From the NCBI GenBank assembly GCA_047617985.1, contig JBLGBS010000008.1, positions 1 through 31,094 on the forward strand: a stretch of 31,094 nucleotides of DNA, given 5' to 3'. The notes beneath the pieces were generated by a model. The model had not been told where the DNA came from and made no database searches. It saw only the letters and a list, made by a program, of their open reading frames with translations. Position 1 is the stretch's first letter. Each line of letters opens with the position of its first letter. Of the stretch, positions 23,387-31,089 are shown piece by piece. This DNA comes from SW-4-43-9 sp047617985 (GTDB lineage: Archaea > Nanohalarchaeota > Nanosalinia > Nanosalinales > Nanosalinaceae). Made by a program: the position numbers and the translations under genes.

Positions 23387-23598
23387 GACAGTTCGCAGCA
23401 ATCGGTGCAGGACTGGCTGTAGGTATTGCAGCACTTGCAACAGGATGGGCCCAGGCAAAGATCGGATCCGCTGGAGTTGGCGCTCTAGCTGAAGACGACA
23501 GCCTGTTCGGACAGGTTCTTATCCTGACAGTCATCCCGGAGACTATGGTTATCTTCGGACTCGTAGTCGCACTGGTTGCCACAGGCTTCATCGGATAA
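23377..23598 (+). CDS. atpK: A-type ATP synthase subunit K (rotor ring c)
   Basis: A 73-residue hairpin of two membrane helices; about ten copies form the ion-translocating ring. The ion-binding carboxylate is E55 in VIPETMVIFG. Q26 in helix 1 and T56 next to the glutamate are ligands that accompany Na+ binding in some rings, but this does not settle H+ against Na+. Helix 1 is glycine-rich (GAGLAVGIAAL). A ribosome-binding AGGTGA lies about 10 bases upstream. The gene is preceded by a mini-ORF and followed by a hairpin, which suits a subunit needed in excess. Confidence 0.95.
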   Translation: MAVGQFAAIGAGLAVGIAALATGWAQAKIGSAGVGALAEDDSLFGQVLILTVIPETMVIFGLVVALVATGFIG

Positions 23599-23607
23599 AA
23601 ACTCAAA

Positions 23608-23625
23608 GAGGGCCGCAAGGCTCTC
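23608..23625 (+). terminator. GNRA-capped hairpin after atpK
   Basis: GAGGGCC-GCAA-GGCTCTC forms a 7-bp stem with one G-T wobble and a GCAA tetraloop, directly after the atpK stop and 50 bases before atpE. No clean T tract follows, so it may be an attenuator or a 3'-end stabiliser for the K message rather than a full terminator. Confidence 0.6.
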
Positions 23626-23675
23626 CCAAACCTTTCATTTATTCAATAAGATACATCGTGAGGAAAAAAGATACT

Positions 23676-24209
23676 ATGGGACTAGAAGAAATCAGATCGG
23701 AAATTCTGCAGGAAGCAGAGCAAAAATCAGATGAAATAATCGAAGAAGCTGAAGAAGAAAGAGACAGAATCATCGAGGAAGCAGAGGAAGAAGCTGAAAG
23801 AATTGAAGAAGAAATGGAGGAAGACCTGGAAGAGGAAAAAGAGAATTACAGAAAGAAAGCACTATCCAGCGCCCGGATGAAAGCAAAAGAGGAGAAAATG
23901 AGAGCGAAGCAGGACGAGATCAACGATGTCTTCAACGAATTCAGACACTACCTCGACAAACTGACCGACTCCGAGAAAGAAAAATTTGCTGAAGCATGCC
24001 TCGACAAAGTCGACTTCGAGGTCGCAAAAGTTGAGGGAAGCGAAGAGTTCAGCGATGCAGTAGATGTAGAGTTCGAGGAGAATGAAGTCATTGATGGTAT
24101 CAAAGTTATTTCAGAAGATGGAAGCCGAATGCAGAGCTTCACCTTTGACAAAATCCTTAAACAGATGAAGGAAGAAAACCGGAAGGAAGTTGCGGACATA
24201 CTGTTTTGA
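23676..24209 (+). CDS. atpE: A-type ATP synthase subunit E (peripheral stalk)
   Basis: Subunit E is the partner of H in the peripheral stalk. Residues 1 to about 90 form a coiled coil rich in Glu with 11-residue repeats (SDEIIEEAEEERDRIIEEAE). The C-terminal globular domain (from about residue 90) binds the head. I chose the ATG giving MGLEEIRSE, 18 bases inside a GTG-initiated reading. The 177 residues are normal. The gap to the preceding atpK hairpin is about 50 bases. Confidence 0.92.
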   Translation: MGLEEIRSEILQEAEQKSDEIIEEAEEERDRIIEEAEEEAERIEEEMEEDLEEEKENYRKKALSSARMKAKEEKMRAKQDEINDVFNEFRHYLDKLTDSEKEKFAEACLDKVDFEVAKVEGSEEFSDAVDVEFEENEVIDGIKVISEDGSRMQSFTFDKILKQMKEENRKEVADILF

Positions 24210-24220
24210 GGTAACCAAAA

Positions 24221-25219
24221 ATGATTTCACGAGACTACCCTTACATGTACGCCCGAGTAAGCGCCAAGAAGGCCAAACTGCTTGAAGACTCGGACTACCA
24301 GCAGTTGATCAAGATGGAGCCAAACGAGATAGCGAGAAAGCTTCAGGAAGGTGGCTACAAGAAAGATATTGACGAACTCGGCGTAGAACATGACGGGGTA
24401 GAGCTCGTGGAATTGGCACTTATGAGAAATGTTTCAAGAACTATGGCAGATCTGATCGATATATCGCCTGACTCTCTCGACCCGGTAATTAATTCCTTCC
24501 TCAGGAGATACGATATTCTCAGTCTGAAAAGACTTCTGAGGTGGAAGAAAGGTGGGGAAAAAGGCGACATCCAGGATCTGCTTGTCCCCGTAGGACAGTA
24601 TACTATTGAGGAAATGGAAGATCTGGCGGAGAAAACCTTTGAGGAGATTTGCCGATCTATAGAGTTTAAGGATTCAGAGGTTGATTACCAGTCATTTATT
24701 GAAGGAACAGATGATATCCGGGAAATTGAGAGAAACCTTGACCGGGCATATTACACGGAGATGAGGAAGACAGCAGACTCTCTAGGTAACATGTGGTTCA
24801 AGAAGTTCATTAAGAAAGAAATAGAGTACGAAGACCTGAAAATTGCTCTACGGCTGAAAAAATATGGTCTGAAGAGAGAGGAAATCGAAGAATGGCTTGT
24901 CAGTGATAGAAGGACAAAATGCGTTGAAAGAGTGCTGGAAGCCTCTGATCTAGAAGAAGCAATAGCAGAAGTCGAGGAATGTGAAGGAATCGAGTTCCGA
25001 AATGGGAAAAACATTGAAGATGTGGAACATACACTGGAAATTGAGAGACTGAAATCAGCTTTCCGAACGCTCCACACAGAACCGCTTGGACTGACTTCAG
25101 TGTTCGGATATATTGTCGCAAAAATGGTTGAAGTCAAGAACCTGAGAATGCTTATCAGAGCTAAAGAAACAGATATCCAAAACCAGGAAACAATCAGAAG
25201 AAACCTGGTAATTGCGTAG
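24221..25219 (+). CDS. atpC: A-type ATP synthase subunit C (rotor coupling)
   Basis: Subunit C, V-type subunit d, is a funnel-shaped protein that caps the K ring and connects the central stalk. The N-terminus YPYMYARVSAKKAKLL, the repeat-like 'YxxLLxxxLxxG' helices (EIARKLQEGGY) and the C-terminal region GYIVAKMVEVKNLRMLIRAK are family hallmarks. It is 332 residues, normal length. It starts 11 bases after atpE, with GGTAACCAAAA before the ATG. Confidence 0.95.
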   Translation: MISRDYPYMYARVSAKKAKLLEDSDYQQLIKMEPNEIARKLQEGGYKKDIDELGVEHDGVELVELALMRNVSRTMADLIDISPDSLDPVINSFLRRYDILSLKRLLRWKKGGEKGDIQDLLVPVGQYTIEEMEDLAEKTFEEICRSIEFKDSEVDYQSFIEGTDDIREIERNLDRAYYTEMRKTADSLGNMWFKKFIKKEIEYEDLKIALRLKKYGLKREEIEEWLVSDRRTKCVERVLEASDLEEAIAEVEECEGIEFRNGKNIEDVEHTLEIERLKSAFRTLHTEPLGLTSVFGYIVAKMVEVKNLRMLIRAKETDIQNQETIRRNLVIA

Positions 25220-25229
25220 GTGAACAAGA

Positions 25230-25541
25230 ATGGAGAATGAAGAGGACAAGAAATCGATCGCAGTAATCGGAAACAGAGAGTTCACAGTAGGATTTGAACT
25301 GGCAGGAATCCAGAAAACATACGGTACAGAGAACTATCAGGAAAAAATCCAGGAGCTTATCCAGAGCGATGAACTTGGTATCGTTGTAGCAGAGAAATCA
25401 GATGTGGAAGAGCTACCAGGTAGGATAAGGAAAGATGTGAATGAATCAGTTGACCCGGTAGTTGTCGCATTATCGGAAACGGCAGAGGACTCACAGCTAC
25501 AGGACAAAATCAGAAAGGTAATCGGAGTAGATCTATCTTAA
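25230..25541 (+). CDS. atpF: A-type ATP synthase subunit F (central stalk)
   Basis: Subunit F is a small Rossmann-like protein of the central rotor stalk that regulates hydrolysis. The opening KKSIAVIGNREFTVGFELAG is diagnostic, as is ELGIVVAEKSDVEELPGRIR. The length of 103 is normal. The ATG sits 10 bases after atpC, with GGTGA a few bases upstream. The gap to atpA (76 bases) holds a mini-ORF. Confidence 0.94.
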   Translation: MENEEDKKSIAVIGNREFTVGFELAGIQKTYGTENYQEKIQELIQSDELGIVVAEKSDVEELPGRIRKDVNESVDPVVVALSETAEDSQLQDKIRKVIGVDLS

Positions 25542-25567
25542 ATCTATACTATTAGGTGAAATTCAAA

Positions 25568-25621
25568 ATGAAAACTCAAAATTTGAAGTCAGATTTCAGC
25601 TCAGTAGGTGATACTGAATGA
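25568..25621 (+). CDS. 17-codon mini-ORF coupled to atpA
   Basis: ATG AAA ACT... (MKTQNLKSDFSSVGDTE) ends in a TGA that overlaps the atpA ATG as ATGA. It has its own AGGTGA about 10 bases upstream, in a string (AGGTGAAATTCAAAATG) closely matching that before atpK (AGGTGAAATCCAAAAATG). Coupled reading of a leader peptide could set the supply of subunit A. A chance ORF is possible. Confidence 0.45.
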   Translation: MKTQNLKSDFSSVGDTE

Positions 25622-27375
25622 CACAGACACAAATCCAGGACACAGAATCAGACGGCACAATCTACAAGGTCGCAGGACCTGTAGTTATAGCCGAAAACAT
25701 GAACCCTCAGATGAACGACGTTGTCAAGGTTGGCGACGAAGGGTTAATGGGAGAAGTAATCCAGATCGAAGGGGATAAATCATACATCCAGGTATACGAA
25801 GATACTACCGGAGTAAAACCCGGAGAACCTGTACATAACACAGAACAGCCTCTATCCGTAGAGCTGGGGCCAGGGCTTCTAGGCTCAATTTACGACGGTC
25901 TGCAGAGACCGCTTCCAGCACTACAGGACAAAACCGGTGACTTCATCGAAAGAGGAGAAGACGCACCAGGGATTGACCTTGAAGAAGAATACGAGTTCGA
26001 ACCTTCAGTAGAGGAAGGAAAACATGTAACCGGCGGAGATGTACTTGGAACAACGGAAGTAAAGTACGGTGAACACAAAGTTCTACTACCTCCAGGAATT
26101 GAAGGAGAAGTTGAAGATATCAAGGAAGGAGAGTTTGATGTTACTGAAACCGTCGCAGTAGTTGACGGTGAAGAAGTAGCAATGAGGCAGGAATGGCCGA
26201 TCAGGGAAGCAAGACAGGTAGAAACAGACCTCGAACCGGAAGTACCACTTGTCACAGGACAGAGAGTACTCGATGGACTGTTCCCACTAGCGAAAGGAGG
26301 AACAGCAGCAATCCCAGGGCCGTTCGGATCCGGGAAAACGGTTACACAACAGAGCCTAGCCAAATTCTCCGACGCAGATATAATTGTCTACATCGGATGT
26401 GGGGAAAGAGGAAACGAGATGACAGAAGTTCTGGAAGAGTTCCCGGAGCTTGAGGATCCGCAGACAGGTGACAAAATCATAAACAGAACAGTACTGATCG
26501 CAAACACTTCAAACATGCCTGTAGCAGCCCGTGAAGCATCAATCTACACAGGGATCACAATCGCAGAATACTTCAGAGATCAGGGGCTGGATGTCGCACT
26601 GATGGCGGACTCAACTTCCCGTTGGGCTGAAGCTATGCGTGAGATTTCAGCAAGACTTGAAGAGATGCCTGGCGAAAGAGGATACCCGGCATACCTTGCA
26701 TCAAAGCTCGCAAGCTTCTACGAGAGAGCAGGAAGAGTCGAACCGCTCGGACCGGAAGATCCCGGATCGGTCTCAATTATCGGGGCGGTAAGCCCGCCTG
26801 GAGGAGACTTCTCGGAACCTGTAACTCAGAACACCTTGAGAGTTGTGAAGAACTTCTGGGCGCTTGACTCAGATCTCGCCGAGAAAAGACATTTCCCAGC
26901 TATTAACTGGGACGACTCCTACTCGGGATACAGCGAGATGCTTTCCGACTACTTTGAAGAAGAAGTCGACGCAGACTGGACAGAAAACATTCAGAGGATG
27001 AGAGATATCCTGCAGAAAGACGGAGAACTACAGGAGACAGTACAATTGGTCGGTAAGGATGCCCTTCCGGATAGGGAAAGGCTTACACTTAGAATCGCAA
27101 ACCTGATCAAGCAGTTCTACCTACAGCAGAACGCTTTCCATGATGTCGATCAGTACTCAAGTCCGCAGAAAACATTCGACATCCTTGAACTGATCCTTGA
27201 CTGGGCGGATAACGCCTACGAAACACTGGAGGACGGAGCACTTGTAGAAGATATCGTTGCTCTGGATTCAGGAAACAGAATCTCCGAACTCAAGTTCGAA
27301 GAAGACTACGAAGAACTACTCACAGAAATCAGAAAACAGATGGAAACCGAGTTCGAAGAGGTGGTGGAAGAATGA
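25618..27375 (+). CDS. atpA: A-type ATP synthase catalytic subunit A
   Basis: The catalytic ATPase subunit of the A3B3 head. The P-loop is GPFGSGKT (234-241, K240), the catalytic glutamate GCGERGNEMTE (E263) and the Walker B-type aspartate region VALMADSTSRWAEA. The family-typical non-homologous insertion of about 80 residues precedes the P-loop (about 115-200). SVSIIGAVSPPGGDFSEPVT and the 'SSPQKTFDILELIL' tail complete it. No intein interrupts the P-loop, where inteins often sit in archaea. The length of 585 is normal. The stop overlaps the start of the next gene as ATGA. Confidence 0.98.
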   Translation: MTQTQIQDTESDGTIYKVAGPVVIAENMNPQMNDVVKVGDEGLMGEVIQIEGDKSYIQVYEDTTGVKPGEPVHNTEQPLSVELGPGLLGSIYDGLQRPLPALQDKTGDFIERGEDAPGIDLEEEYEFEPSVEEGKHVTGGDVLGTTEVKYGEHKVLLPPGIEGEVEDIKEGEFDVTETVAVVDGEEVAMRQEWPIREARQVETDLEPEVPLVTGQRVLDGLFPLAKGGTAAIPGPFGSGKTVTQQSLAKFSDADIIVYIGCGERGNEMTEVLEEFPELEDPQTGDKIINRTVLIANTSNMPVAAREASIYTGITIAEYFRDQGLDVALMADSTSRWAEAMREISARLEEMPGERGYPAYLASKLASFYERAGRVEPLGPEDPGSVSIIGAVSPPGGDFSEPVTQNTLRVVKNFWALDSDLAEKRHFPAINWDDSYSGYSEMLSDYFEEEVDADWTENIQRMRDILQKDGELQETVQLVGKDALPDRERLTLRIANLIKQFYLQQNAFHDVDQYSSPQKTFDILELILDWADNAYETLEDGALVEDIVALDSGNRISELKFEEDYEELLTEIRKQMETEFEEVVEE

Positions 27376-27833
27376 CAGTTTTTGAAACCGAAGACATTAG
27401 CATGGAAGAAGGAATGAGGAGAGTTAGAGGTAATAATGGGTTAATGTCTTATCTGGAAGAGAATCCAGAAATTGAGAAACTAATAGAAAAACATGTGGGA
27501 AGGGCTGTTGAGAGATCAGAAAACAGTTATCCCGGGTTTGATAGATTAGTCGCAGAGCTAGATAGATACGAACAAGGGCTTTCAGATGAGGATTACCAAG
27601 AGACTTTGAGAGAACTAGAAAATAGCCTAGATGGGAGATATGCTGATGGAGCTGGCGATATCATAATTTCAGATGTCGAGCATGAGGAAATCCCTCTAGA
27701 ATTATCAGTCCATAGAGTTAGAGAATTTGAAAAAATGCACAGAGGAGGATGGAATTGGCCTTCAGATGATAAATCTCATTCTGGGGTAGTAGTTCAGTAT
27801 TTAAAACGAGAATTTACAGGAGGTGTAAACTGA
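27372..27833 (+). CDS. orphan acidic gene X inside the ATPase operon (between A and B)
   Basis: A 153-residue protein whose ATG overlaps the atpA stop as ATGA, behind GGTGGAAGA, and whose stop lies 4 bases before the atpB ATG. Segments include an N-terminal helix EEGMRRVRGNNGLMSYLEE, an acidic middle, and a C-terminal part HRVREFEKMHRGGWNWPSDD with Trp/His/Pro, then VVVQYLKREF. Base composition is lower in G+C than atpA and atpB: I counted 21, 25 and 26 of 60 on three lines against 31 of 60 on one atpB line. In standard operons A and B are adjacent. I do not recognise it; it could be an assembly or regulatory factor, or a recent insertion. Confidence 0.75.
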   Translation: MTVFETEDISMEEGMRRVRGNNGLMSYLEENPEIEKLIEKHVGRAVERSENSYPGFDRLVAELDRYEQGLSDEDYQETLRELENSLDGRYADGAGDIIISDVEHEEIPLELSVHRVREFEKMHRGGWNWPSDDKSHSGVVVQYLKREFTGGVN

Positions 27834-27837
27834 TACT

Positions 27838-29229
27838 ATGACACAACAAGAGTACAAGACGATCAACGAAATTAAAGGCCCACTGGTATTTGTGGAGAAA
27901 ACCGATGACGTAGCCTATGGAGACATTGTAGAAGTAGAGACTCCTGACGGCGATGTCAAAAAAGGAGAAGTACTGGAGACCTCGAAGGACGTTGTAATCG
28001 TTCAGGTATACGAGGAAACAAGAGGGATCGGTCAGGACGCATCAGTGCGTTTCCTTGACGAAAATGTCAAGATGCCGTGTACAGAAGACCTTCTCGGAAG
28101 AATTCTGGGAGGTACAGGAGAACCAATTGATGACGGCCCGGAGATTATTCCGGAGGAAGAAAGGGATATTGTCGGAGAGGCAATCAATCCTTACTCCCGA
28201 GAACTACCAGAGGACTTCATTCAGACAGGTATCTCCAGTATCGATGTGATGAACACGCTGGTTAGAGGACAGAAACTGCCGATCTTCTCAGGTTCAGGGC
28301 TTCCTCATAACGAGCTTGCTATGCAGATTGCAAGGCAGGCAGATACAAAAGGACAGGATGAAGAGTTCGCAGTAGTTTTCGCCGGTATGGGAATTACCGA
28401 GGAAGAGTCTCAGGACTTCATGAGAGAGTTCCGGGAGACAGGAGCACTGGAGAGATCAGTTGTATTCCTGAACAAGGCCTCCGACCCTGCCCCGGAAAGA
28501 ATTATTACGCCGAGAATGGCTTTAACAACCGCAGAGTACCTTGCGTTCGAGAAAGGGATGGAGGTCTTGGTTATCATGACCGACATGACCAATTACTGCA
28601 ACGCACTCAGAGAGGTTTCCGCAGCTAGAGAGGAAGTACCGGGCCGAAGAGGATACCCTGGATACATGTACACAGATCTGGCAAACCTCTACGAGAGAGC
28701 AGGAATTATCGAAGGCAGAGACGGATCGGTAACACAGATCCCGATCCTGACGATGCCTAACGACGACATCACCCATCCAATCCCAGACCTTACAGGTTAC
28801 ATTACAGAGGGACAGATCGTGGTCGACAGAGATCTTGACAACAAAGGCTACCAGCCACCTGTAGATGTCCTTCCAAGCCTTTCCCGACTGATGGACAACG
28901 GAATCGGTGAAGGATACACCCGTGGAGACCACGGCGATCTGAAAGACCAGGTCTACGCAACCTATGCAGAAGGAGAATCACTCAGAGATCTTGTAGCGAT
29001 TGTTGGAGAAGATGCACTCTCTGAGAAAGACGAGAAAATCCTGAAGTTCGCAGACAAGTTCGAGAAACACTTTGTCGGACAGGGATCAAGAGAGGACAGA
29101 GGTATCGAAGAATCACTCGAACTTTCATGGGATCTGCTTTCACTCGTACCGGAATCAGAACTAACTCGTATTGATCCGGAAACCCGTGAAAAATACCTTG
29201 AAAACCGCGAACCAGAGTTTGAGGAGTGA
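27838..29229 (+). CDS. atpB: A-type ATP synthase regulatory subunit B
   Basis: The non-catalytic partner of A in the head. The nucleotide-loop region reads FSGSGLPHNELAMQIA, the degenerate P-loop typical of B. LGRILGGTGEPIDDGPEI, ALREVSAAREEVPGRRGYPGYMYTDL and TMPNDDITHPIPDLTGYITEGQIV are family hallmarks. The length of 463 is normal. The ATG is behind AGGAGGTG, the strongest ribosome-binding site in the operon, located in the end of gene X. The stop lies 2 bases before the ATG of gene Y. Confidence 0.98.
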   Translation: MTQQEYKTINEIKGPLVFVEKTDDVAYGDIVEVETPDGDVKKGEVLETSKDVVIVQVYEETRGIGQDASVRFLDENVKMPCTEDLLGRILGGTGEPIDDGPEIIPEEERDIVGEAINPYSRELPEDFIQTGISSIDVMNTLVRGQKLPIFSGSGLPHNELAMQIARQADTKGQDEEFAVVFAGMGITEEESQDFMREFRETGALERSVVFLNKASDPAPERIITPRMALTTAEYLAFEKGMEVLVIMTDMTNYCNALREVSAAREEVPGRRGYPGYMYTDLANLYERAGIIEGRDGSVTQIPILTMPNDDITHPIPDLTGYITEGQIVVDRDLDNKGYQPPVDVLPSLSRLMDNGIGEGYTRGDHGDLKDQVYATYAEGESLRDLVAIVGEDALSEKDEKILKFADKFEKHFVGQGSREDRGIEESLELSWDLLSLVPESELTRIDPETREKYLENREPEFEE

Positions 29230-29231
29230 AG

Positions 29232-29549
29232 ATGGTATACACAAGCGAAGCCGAAAGAGTTGATGGTATAGAAGTCGAAGAGGTAGAAGAATACCTATTA
29301 GACGAGCTTGAAGGTGAAGGCTATGAGGGTGTGGAAAACCGAGAAGGAGAGGATATAGACAGAGACTATATCGAGCAACTGTTTGAGAGAGTCAGTAGTG
29401 CTGTCCTAATAGACGACTACGACATTGGAGGAGTTATCGGTTTCAGCTTGGCTGAATCTCAAGGCGATGGAGGAAAGATAATTGATGAGATTCTTGTGGA
29501 TGTCAACAAAATCGATGAAGATCAGGCGTACAGAGAGATGATAGAATGA
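29232..29549 (+). CDS. orphan acidic gene Y inside the ATPase operon (between B and D)
   Basis: The ATG (MVYTSEAERVDGIEVEEVEE) lies 2 bases after the atpB stop; an in-frame GTG two codons earlier overlaps that stop. The stop overlaps the atpD ATG by 4 bases. The 105-residue protein is very acidic, with no Cys, membrane helix or recognised motif. The middle SAVLIDDYDIGGVIGFSLAE looks like a small alpha-beta core, followed by KIIDEILVDVNKIDEDQAY. The tight fit in the operon implies co-expression with B and D. Function unknown. Composition is closer to the operon genes than that of X. Confidence 0.72.
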   Translation: MVYTSEAERVDGIEVEEVEEYLLDELEGEGYEGVENREGEDIDRDYIEQLFERVSSAVLIDDYDIGGVIGFSLAESQGDGGKIIDEILVDVNKIDEDQAYREMIE

Positions 29550-30169
29550 GTCAAGATGTAAAGCCAACAAGGTCGGAAGAACTCCGTTTAAAGGAAAGAA
29601 TTGAGCTTGCGGAGAACGGTCACGACATCCTTGAGAAGAAGAGGGACGGCCTGATCCATGAGTTCATGGAGATTGCAGGAGATGCAAAAGAAACCAATCA
29701 GGAACTGGCCGATGTATATTCACAGGCAAGACTGAAACTTCTGCTTTCCAAGATCTACGATGGAGAGGACATGATCCAGGCAAACTCTTTCCCTGTAAAA
29801 AACGAGCCGAAGATAACCTCCTCCACACAGAACATCATGGGAGTGGTTGTCCCGGAGATAGAATCTGAAAAAATAGCAACAAACATTCTTCAGAGAGAGT
29901 ATGGAATCACTTCAGCATCCTCAAGAATCGATGCTGTAGCTGACAAGTACGAGGAACTTCTGGAGAAAATCGTGGAAGCAGCGGAAACACAGACCAAGAT
30001 CCTGAAACTTCTTAACGAGATAGAAAAAACAAAGAGAAGGGTAAACGCTCTGGAACACAAAGTTATACCGGAGCAGAAGGATGCACTGGAGATGGTTTCC
30101 CAGTCGCTGGAAGAATCGGAAAGAGAGGAAACTTTCAGGATGAAAAAAGTCAAGGATATGCAGGACTGA
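29546..30169 (+). CDS. atpD: A-type ATP synthase subunit D (central stalk)
   Basis: Subunit D is the long coiled coil of the rotor that enters the A3B3 head. The N-terminus TRSEELRLKERIELAENGHDI and the C-terminal TKRRVNALEHKVIPE are diagnostic of the family. The length of 207 is normal. It starts inside the stop of gene Y and closes the operon; no subunit G gene follows. Downstream is a pyrimidine-rich stretch. Confidence 0.96.
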   Translation: MSQDVKPTRSEELRLKERIELAENGHDILEKKRDGLIHEFMEIAGDAKETNQELADVYSQARLKLLLSKIYDGEDMIQANSFPVKNEPKITSSTQNIMGVVVPEIESEKIATNILQREYGITSASSRIDAVADKYEELLEKIVEAAETQTKILKLLNEIEKTKRRVNALEHKVIPEQKDALEMVSQSLEESEREETFRMKKVKDMQD

Positions 30170-30199
30170 TTTCTCTTTGTTCCATTTATTTCACTTCTT
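30170..30199 (+). terminator. T-rich terminator of the ATPase operon
   Basis: A pyrimidine-rich run with TTTCTCTTTG and CATTTATTTC follows directly after the atpD stop. No hairpin was seen. Confidence 0.45.
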
Positions 30200-30234
30200 A
30201 TATGCTTATCAGGGTAGGAATGATGTTGGTTTCA

Positions 30235-30474
30235 ATGACATCTGAGGAAATCTACGGATCAACAGGATCTCTGAAACCGTGTGTAAAGAGAAATTAAGCA
30301 TCTATTTTAACAACCAGATATTATCTGTTCTTATGAAGACCTTCGATCCAGGGCGGCGAGTTAGATTCTTCCTGGGAGGGGTATGCCGAGTTTATTCCTA
30401 AGGATGAGTTAAAGGAAAAGGTCTGGAAACTTGATCATTCACATATCCATGAATACCTGTTCCCGGAGAGTTAA
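30235..30474 (+). pseudogene. small hypothetical gene with two frame shifts
   Basis: Three overlapping frames together read as one protein-like sequence. MTSEE, plus one A in the A3 run near 30247-30249, continues as NLRINRISETVCKEKL and IYFNNQILSVLMKTFDPG. After losing one G from GGG at 30351-30353, it runs GELDSSWEGYAEFIPKDEL and ...VWKLDHSHIHEYLFPES to a TAA. The repaired product is about 79 residues. A TATA-like TTATATGC lies about 30 bases upstream of the ATG. The family is not recognised. The reconstruction needs two edits, so it is less certain than the other broken genes. Confidence 0.5.
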
Positions 30475-30503
30475 AAATTATTGTATGCTTTTGAGTTTAT
30501 ACA

Positions 30504-30788
30504 ATGTCAATCGATATTAAAGATGAACTCGAGGAAGATGATGGAAATTACCAGTATAAAGAAACCTACGATATTGACGGTGTGACCTACAATGTTGATA
30601 TTAAAGAGGGAAGAGGAGAAAGCGACGAAGATACAATGCCTGAAGTATACATCTCGGAAGGACTTACAGATGCTCTGCTCACCTGCGATTATTCGGAATT
30701 AGGTAAGGAACTTGAGGAGAGCGAGGATTTACCTCAGGAAATAGAAGACGATTTATGGTCAGCGTGGTTTAACGAGAATCTGGAGTAA
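30504..30788 (+). CDS. small acidic hypothetical protein
   Basis: The 94-residue protein is strongly acidic, beginning MSIDIKDELEEDDGNYQYKE, with a possible beta hairpin (YDIDGVTYNVDIKEGRG). It ends in a helix and DLWSAWFNENLE. No signal, membrane helix or Cys-based site is present (one Cys in LLTCDYS). A TATA-like AGTTAAAAATTAT about 28 bases upstream supports a leaderless start. It lies downstream of the broken gene and converges with the next. I do not recognise the family. Confidence 0.65.
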   Translation: MSIDIKDELEEDDGNYQYKETYDIDGVTYNVDIKEGRGESDEDTMPEVYISEGLTDALLTCDYSELGKELEESEDLPQEIEDDLWSAWFNENLE

Positions 30789-30823
30789 TAGTAAAAACAG
30801 ATAATAAAAGAGGGATTTAGTCC

Positions 30824-30841
30824 AGAGCGATCTAAAGCTCT
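30824..30841. terminator. hairpin between convergent small genes
   Basis: AGAGC-GATCTAAA-GCTCT is a perfect 5-bp inverted repeat in the gap between two convergent stops. It is short and may be incidental. Confidence 0.35.
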
Positions 30842-30846
30842 ATAAT

Positions 30847-31089
30847 CTACTTCTCTTTTTTCCCTTCGTCTTCCTCGCTTTCCACTTCCTGTTCCGCTTT
30901 CTCTTCCAGGTTAGGTATGATATCCTCTGTGTCTGCTGCTTTGGCGACTTCTGAGGTGTTCATGTCAGGAGTCATTTCTTCGGCTTCCTGTTCTTCTCTC
31001 ATTTCCTTTATGTCTTTACCTACTTTTGAGACAAATTCTTTGGTGTCCTGTTTGAGTTCGTAGAGCTCTTTCTCGTTGACATCTTCCAT
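30847..31089 (-). CDS. small charged helical hypothetical protein
   Basis: The 80-residue protein is nearly all charged, with a predicted N-terminal helix (EKELYELKQDTKEFVSKVGK) and a Glu/Lys-rich tail ending in EEDEGKKEK. The ATG lies 6 bases from the window edge, so a longer start upstream cannot be excluded. No promoter can be assessed for the same reason. Function unknown. Confidence 0.5.
   Translation of the reverse strand: MEDVNEKELYELKQDTKEFVSKVGKDIKEMREEQEAEEMTPDMNTSEVAKAADTEDIIPNLEEKAEQEVESEEDEGKKEK

Noticed and set aside
26280..26345. Possible intein at the atpA P-loop
   Set aside because: The P-loop GPFGSGKT is uninterrupted and the protein has normal length.
30219..30274. Possible C/D-box guide RNA (ATGATGT, then two CTGA motifs)
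   Set aside because: The C' box is missing and the spacing is poor. The same bases read better as the start of a broken small gene.
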